Assembly: GCA_003483885.1 (NCBI GenBank)
Contig: DMXI01000422.1
Coordinates: 1-18,430 of the forward strand
DNA from: Microscillaceae bacterium
GTDB taxonomy: Bacteria; Bacteroidota; Bacteroidia; Cytophagales; Microscillaceae
Direction of reading: 5' to 3'
Length of the DNA: 18,430 nucleotides
Part shown: in pieces, positions 14,459 through 18,430 of the stretch
Numbering within the stretch: the stretch's first letter is position 1
How the letters are laid out: each line of letters opens with the position of its first letter
Made by a program: the position numbers and the translations under genes
The notes under the pieces: model-generated
Seen by the model: only the letters and a program-made list of their open reading frames with translations
Told to the model about the DNA's origin: nothing
Database searches by the model: none

Positions 14459-14491
14459 AAGCTTGTGTTTATTAAAACACAGGCTTTTTTT
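14459..14491 (+). terminator. Intrinsic terminator after the small peptide gene
   Basis: AAGCTTGTGTTT (14459-14470) pairs with AAACACAGGCTT (14475-14486), one G-U wobble, with a 4-base loop ATTA and a seven-T run (14485-14491). The polarity is plus. No other plus-strand gene lies upstream for 2.5 kb, so it implies a short plus-strand transcript starting near 14200-14260. Confidence 0.85.
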
Positions 14492-14889
14492 ATGGAGATT
14501 GGGTGAGGGGCTTTATTGCATTGGACAAAATGCAAATACCTATTGGCTATATTACTGGATTTCATTACTGGATTTGTTTGATAATGTTTGTGGTAAAATT
14601 TGAAAAAAGCGCTAACTGTGTCTATGTAACTTCAGCTATTACTAATCTATTTCAAATCTACACTTTCGGAATGTACAACGCAATAGTTTTACTGGTATGT
14701 TTACTTTAAGTATACTCCTAAAACAGGCTTAAAAGCTTGGCTCAAGATACAAGTTAAACAACTGAAAGTCAAAATATTACTATTGGCTTTTTAGCGTAGC
14801 ACCTTTCTCACTGCCTATTTTTTGCTGTTTTTCAAATTATTAACTTTTTTAGGGTTCAATGGCAATTAGAAATTATGAAAAAACCAAGT
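14492..14889. other. Gene-free A/T-rich stretch
   Basis: Reading frames here (for example GTG 14503-14709) are A/T-rich, lack family likeness and look random. A 13-bp tandem duplication ATTACTGGATTT(C/G) lies at 14551-14576. Bases 14762-14800 resemble part of the repeat element at 8941-9000 (shared CTGAAA, AAAATA, TACTATT in order and an identical TTAGCGTAGC). No clear intrinsic terminator follows the minus-strand kinase gene (stop at 14890). Confidence 0.5.
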
Positions 14890-16494
14890 TCAATCTAACA
14901 ACCGTGCCTCAAACATTTGCACAAACAAATGTACCATGGTGGTTTGCAGGTTACTGGCTGTATTGAGGGTGAGGTGATTGGGTAAGAGGTTAGCGATTTG
15001 ATGGTGGGTTTGTTTCAGCAACTCAAAATGCTCAATTCGGGCATCCGATACATTGCCTTCTTCTTCTCGGGCTCTTAGTCTTTCTTTGATTACTTCGTCG
15101 GGAGCTACGGCTTCAATAAACACAATACGCAACGGCTGTACTTCTTTGACCCGATCCAGTAACTTTTCCAGCTTAGAAAGGTCACGAAAAGTAGCGTCCA
15201 AAATGGCTGTTCCTTCCTGAAAAGCGCAATCAATGCCTCTCTCCAGAAGCGTATCGTATACTTTTTCGGTCATTTCTTTAGAATACACTCGGGGTAGGTC
15301 TTCTTCTTTGGTGCGCTCATAGGTAGGTATTCCTGCCATTTGCTTACGAATAAAATCCGAATTGAAATGCTGAATGCCCATATGTTTGGCAATTTTTTGG
15401 GCCAGGGTGGTTTTACCCGTGGCAATACCTCCATATACCACTACCAGGGTAGCCTGAGAACCAATCAGGGCATATTTTAGCGACAATTTAAAGTATTTAC
15501 GGGCTTTTTCGGCGCACTTGTGTCTAATTTTGGCAGGTATGTCAGACGAAGCAGAGGTAAGGCTTTCTACCTTGCCTTTTACAAAAGCGCGGTAAGACTT
15601 ATAGAAGTCCAGCAAATCCATAAACTCTCCTTCCTCTACCTGTTTGGTGATTTCTTCTACAAAAAAATTAGACAAATTGTACTTATGCCTAAAATCCAAA
15701 TCCATACTCAAAAAGGCAATATCGTTGAGAATGTCTATGCACCGAAAACGCTCATTGAACTCAATACAATCATAAATACTGACCACTTGATTTTCGATGT
15801 GCACATGCTCTGCTTTCAAGTCTCCGTGACACTCGAGTATTTTCCCATCGTCGATGCGTTGCTGAAACAATGCCGCATTATTTTCCAGGAAATAATGCTG
15901 GAATGCCCTAATTACCCTAAACTCCAGCGGCTGAATGGTATTTTTGATGAAGGGTTTAATTTGTTCAAAGTTTTCATCAATGCTCACCAAAATATTTTCT
16001 CGCGTCCCCCACTGGCTGGTATGTGGCTTTACTGGCACTTTTCGGTAAAAACTTGCCAGTTTGTTCGCCACCATGCCCAATTTATGCCAATCAAAAGTAG
16101 GCTTCTTGATCAACTCATCTAAAAAATTAGCGTGAGACAATCGCCTCATTTTCAAAGCATAATCTACCACGTAATCTTCTGCTTGGCTGCGATACGCCTC
16201 GGGTAAGGTAAAGCTCAGCTTACCATCGGGCAACTCGTACAATGGAACAACTTGTAAATAGACCCCATGGGTCAATCGCTGATTGAGCCTTACCTCTTCC
16301 TCGAGAAAATATTTTCGTTGGTGAATATTGCTAAAATCTAAAAAACCAAAATTGACTGGCTTCTTAAATTTATACACAAATTCGTCGAGCATGGCTATCA
16401 CCGAAATGTGGGTTTGTTTCACGCTTACTTCGTGAGTAAAGTCGCTGAATGATCCAGCATCTGACAAAAACTCTATCAACTTTTCAGTAAGCAT
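14890..16494 (-). CDS. Two-domain protein: APH-like kinase fused to P-loop ATP-binding kinase
   Basis: 534 residues from ATG 16494. Residues about 30-310 are an aminoglycoside-phosphotransferase/protein-kinase-like domain: FVYKFKKPV (candidate ATP-binding Lys), the catalytic-loop motif LECHGDLKAEHVHI (H223-G-D225) and the metal-binding IYDCIEFNERFRCID (Asp242) followed by DILNDIAFLSMDL. Residues about 345-530 are a P-loop kinase-like domain with Walker A GGIATGKT (355-362), an LxxRG-type FNSDFIRK (377-384), and a FIEAVAPDEVIKERLRAREEE lid-like segment. This fusion is a known but poorly characterised family ('bifunctional aminoglycoside phosphotransferase/ATP-binding protein', COG2187 + COG0645). 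The substrate is unknown and it should not be read as a proven antibiotic-resistance gene. It lies 97 bases downstream of the FAD/Fe-S gene on the same strand, so co-transcription is possible. Confidence 0.88.
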   Translation of the reverse strand: MLTEKLIEFLSDAGSFSDFTHEVSVKQTHISVIAMLDEFVYKFKKPVNFGFLDFSNIHQRKYFLEEEVRLNQRLTHGVYLQVVPLYELPDGKLSFTLPEAYRSQAEDYVVDYALKMRRLSHANFLDELIKKPTFDWHKLGMVANKLASFYRKVPVKPHTSQWGTRENILVSIDENFEQIKPFIKNTIQPLEFRVIRAFQHYFLENNAALFQQRIDDGKILECHGDLKAEHVHIENQVVSIYDCIEFNERFRCIDILNDIAFLSMDLDFRHKYNLSNFFVEEITKQVEEGEFMDLLDFYKSYRAFVKGKVESLTSASSDIPAKIRHKCAEKARKYFKLSLKYALIGSQATLVVVYGGIATGKTTLAQKIAKHMGIQHFNSDFIRKQMAGIPTYERTKEEDLPRVYSKEMTEKVYDTLLERGIDCAFQEGTAILDATFRDLSKLEKLLDRVKEVQPLRIVFIEAVAPDEVIKERLRAREEEGNVSDARIEHFELLKQTHHQIANLLPNHLTLNTASNLQTTMVHLFVQMFEARLLD

Positions 16495-16536
16495 GAATGT
16501 GCTTTTTTTCCTGGGTTTTAAACTGATTTATATTGC

Positions 16537-16560
16537 CGCATTATTATTTATAATACTGCG
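16537..16560. promoter_or_regulatory. Dyad upstream of the kinase-fusion gene
   Basis: CGCATTATTAT (16537-16547) and ATAATACTGCG (16550-16560) form an inverted repeat with one mismatch and 2-base spacer, 42 bases before the start at 16494. No U tract follows on the minus strand, so an operator fits better than a terminator for the upstream FAD/Fe-S gene. Confidence 0.35.
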
Positions 16561-16591
16561 CCTGAACAATGCTTAAATTTTTATTTTTCCT

Positions 16592-18430
16592 TTACTTTTT
16601 CAAGGCATTCCACCAGACTTCTACCGGATGGAGGGCTTTGCGTTGGGTGCCGTCTTTGATCTGATGACGACAACTGGTACCAGCCGCTACAATGAGCACC
16701 TCTTGGGGCTGTTGCCGTACCGTAGGAAACAACACCAGCTCTCCTATTTGCATAGATATCTCATAATGCTCTTTTTCATAACCAAACGACCCCGCCATCC
16801 CACAGCACCCCGACCGAATGAGGTGTACCTCGTAGTTTTTGGGTAATGACAGCATTTTTTTAGAAGGTGTGAGCGAAGAAACCGCCTTTTGTTGGCAATG
16901 GCCGTGTAATTTTAATATTTTTTTCTCCTCCGTAAAAGCCGAAGCCTCAATTCTCCCCAAATCAATCTCTCTGGCTAAAAACTCCTCTATTGTAAAAGCA
17001 TGGCTGGCCAACGCCTTTGCATCTTCTTTTAGTTCTCCACGGCTTAAGTCCAGGTATTCATCCCGAAAGGTCAAAATGGCTGAAGGCTCTATACCTACCA
17101 AAGGCGTTTGCTCTGTAATCAAATCTTTGAATAACCTAATATTATGTTCAGCAATAGTTTTAGCTTTACGCAAAAGCCCCTTAGATAAATAAGTACGGCC
17201 ACTTTCCTGATGAGCTGGTATCAAAACCTCATACCCCAACTTTGTCAATAGTTTTACTGTCAAAATACCAATATCGGTATCGTTGAAGTCAGTAAATTCA
17301 TCGCAAAACAAATACACCTTACCTTTGGGTTGTTGAGGAACCAAAGAGGCATAATGTTTTTTGTACCACTTGCGTAGTGTGGTTTTATGCAGTTTGGGAA
17401 TACTTCGTTGAGGAGCAAAACCTGCCATTTTTTTGCTCAAATTCCCCGTCAATTTGTTACTAAAGGTAAAGTTATACGCCCAAGGTACTTTGGCAGCCAA
17501 ACGATTCAATCGGGTAAAATTTGCAATCATCTTAGTCCGCATGGGTACCCCATTAGCATCGTAATATTGTTGTAAAAACTCTGCCTTCATTTTGGCCATG
17601 TCTACATTAGAGGGGCACTCTGACTTACACCCTTTACAAGACAGGCACAAGTCCATAACCTCTTTTATTTCTTTATGGTCAAAACGATTCGCCTTGTCAG
17701 ACCGGGTCAAAAACTCTCGCAAGATGTTGGCTCGAGCTCGGGTGGTATCTTTTTCATTACGGGTAGCCATGTAACTCGGGCACATCGTCCCCCCCGTAAT
17801 TTCGGTTTTGCGACAATCCCCCGATCCATTGCACATTTCAGCCCCTCGTAAAATGCCCTCAGTATTAGAGAAATCAAACACCGTATCAAACTCAGGTGTA
17901 TCTTGCCCCGCGTCGTAGCGTAAGCTGGTATCCATTGGGGGTGTTTCTACAATTTTGTGAGGGTTGAATATATTGTCAGGATCAAATATTTTTTTCACCT
18001 GCTTCATCAATTCATAGCTTTTTTCGCCCACCATTTGGGGGATAAACTCCCCTCGTAAACGACCATCGCCATGTTCGCCGCTAAGCGATCCCTGATATTT
18101 TTTTACCAAAGTAGCAATTTCTTCGGCTATCAGGCGAAACTCCTGCTGACCTTGTGGGGTTTTTAGGTTAATAATGGGCCTTAAGTGCAACTCTCCTGAA
18201 CCAGCGTGGGCATAGTGCACCGCGGTCATTTTATTTTTATTCAGAATATCATTAAACTCCTGAATATAAGCAGGCAAGTCCTCTACGGTCACCGCAGTAT
18301 CTTCAATGACTGGTGCAGGCTTGGCATCTCCCACAATGTTAGAGAGTAAACCCAGTCCAGCTTTGCGTAAACTCCATACTTTGCCAGTATCCTCGCCATA
18401 TACTACCGGAAAGTGATACCCCAATCCTTG
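16592..18430 (-). CDS. FAD/Fe-S 2-hydroxyacid (D-lactate-type) dehydrogenase, 5' end cut by window
   Basis: The frame is open to the right edge (QGLGYHFPVVYGEDTGK), so the TTG at 18424 is not the start. About 612 C-terminal residues are seen; full-length relatives are near 950-1000, with the missing N-terminus holding the PCMH-type FAD domain. Visible parts (numbered from the TTG codon) are the FAD-oxidase C-terminal domain with HYAHAGSGELHLRP (70-83) and LSGEHGDGRLRGEF (114-127); Cys198, 204 and 215 in MCNGSGDCRK...GTMCPS; a ferredoxin motif C260xxC263xxC266xxxC270P; and CCG-type modules with HGHCQQKA (507-514), GCCGMAGSFGYE (539-550) and AGTSCRHQ (581-588). The architecture (COG0277 + COG0247) matches quinone-linked D-lactate or D-2-hydroxyglutarate dehydrogenases such as YdiJ. 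The substrate cannot be told from sequence alone. Confidence 0.92.
   Translation of the reverse strand, partial: QGLGYHFPVVYGEDTGKVWSLRKAGLGLLSNIVGDAKPAPVIEDTAVTVEDLPAYIQEFNDILNKNKMTAVHYAHAGSGELHLRPIINLKTPQGQQEFRLIAEEIATLVKKYQGSLSGEHGDGRLRGEFIPQMVGEKSYELMKQVKKIFDPDNIFNPHKIVETPPMDTSLRYDAGQDTPEFDTVFDFSNTEGILRGAEMCNGSGDCRKTEITGGTMCPSYMATRNEKDTTRARANILREFLTRSDKANRFDHKEIKEVMDLCLSCKGCKSECPSNVDMAKMKAEFLQQYYDANGVPMRTKMIANFTRLNRLAAKVPWAYNFTFSNKLTGNLSKKMAGFAPQRSIPKLHKTTLRKWYKKHYASLVPQQPKGKVYLFCDEFTDFNDTDIGILTVKLLTKLGYEVLIPAHQESGRTYLSKGLLRKAKTIAEHNIRLFKDLITEQTPLVGIEPSAILTFRDEYLDLSRGELKEDAKALASHAFTIEEFLAREIDLGRIEASAFTEEKKILKLHGHCQQKAVSSLTPSKKMLSLPKNYEVHLIRSGCCGMAGSFGYEKEHYEISMQIGELVLFPTVRQQPQEVLIVAAGTSCRHQIKDGTQRKALHPVEVWWNALKK

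Noticed and set aside
14503..14709. 68-codon plus-strand ORF from GTG just after a terminator
   Set aside because: The composition is A/T-rich and hydrophobic without any known motif, it includes a 13-bp tandem duplication, and there is no promoter or conserved feature. It looks like random open frame.
15520..16122. 200-codon plus-strand ORF opposite the kinase-fusion gene
   Set aside because: It lies wholly inside and antisense to a gene with intact HGD and kinase motifs; a shadow frame.
14890..16494. Antibiotic-resistance kinase
   Set aside because: The APH-like domain is part of a widespread two-domain family of unknown substrate; the sequence gives no basis for a resistance call.

Overview
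The window looks like a chromosomal stretch from a marine or gliding member of the Bacteroidota, probably order Cytophagales (Microscilla-like). The case rests on protein style: a HAMP/SpoIIE-type phosphatase with the 'VSGDFYW...VVDCTGHGVPGGFMSMIG' signature, a membrane-bound AraC regulator, a periplasmic TPR protein with a cytoplasmic HTH, a DUF4157 protein, and genes with almost no Shine-Dalgarno sequences. This is an inference from gene families; the sequence contains no rRNA or other marker that fixes the taxon.

Layout. 1-1392: the 3' part of asnS (+), closed by a strong intrinsic terminator. 1499-3769: a convergent gene for a DUF4157 protein with Gln-Ala-Lys repeats and a second, C-terminal HExxH motif (possible toxin or effector protease). 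4012-5967: a membrane sensor phosphatase (-). 6303-7712: a LutB-like LUD/ferredoxin protein (-), divergent from an AraC-type membrane regulator (7886-8920, +). 8921-9266: a gene-free stretch with a cloverleaf-like nested inverted repeat and a second hairpin with two alternative pairings. 9267-11961: a plus-strand run with a Tat-signal HisC-like aminotransferase, a secreted NTF2-like protein and a secreted repeat protein. 11962-12638: a convergent intergenic region with five hairpins and short direct repeats. 12639-14222: a periplasmic-TPR/TM/HTH regulator (-). 14254-14403: a short plus-strand gene below usual ORF cut-offs, divergent from that regulator and followed by its own terminator; it encodes a 49-residue peptide with a Lys-Gly-Gly leader end and a CC...DDPPP core. 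14890-16494: an APH-like/P-loop kinase fusion (-). 16592-18430: the C-terminal part of a large FAD/Fe-S 2-hydroxyacid dehydrogenase (-), cut by the window end.

How the genes may work together. Most are stand-alone genes, and the two oxidoreductase-type Fe-S proteins (LutB-like and FAD/Fe-S) are 9 kb apart. The most interesting unit is 12639-14491. There a receptor-like TPR-TM-HTH protein and a GG-leader peptide start back to back, 31 bases apart, around a 16-bp perfect dyad (14225-14240). That arrangement suggests a secreted peptide and its sensor under shared control. This is a hypothesis from layout and motifs only; no processing or export gene is in the window.
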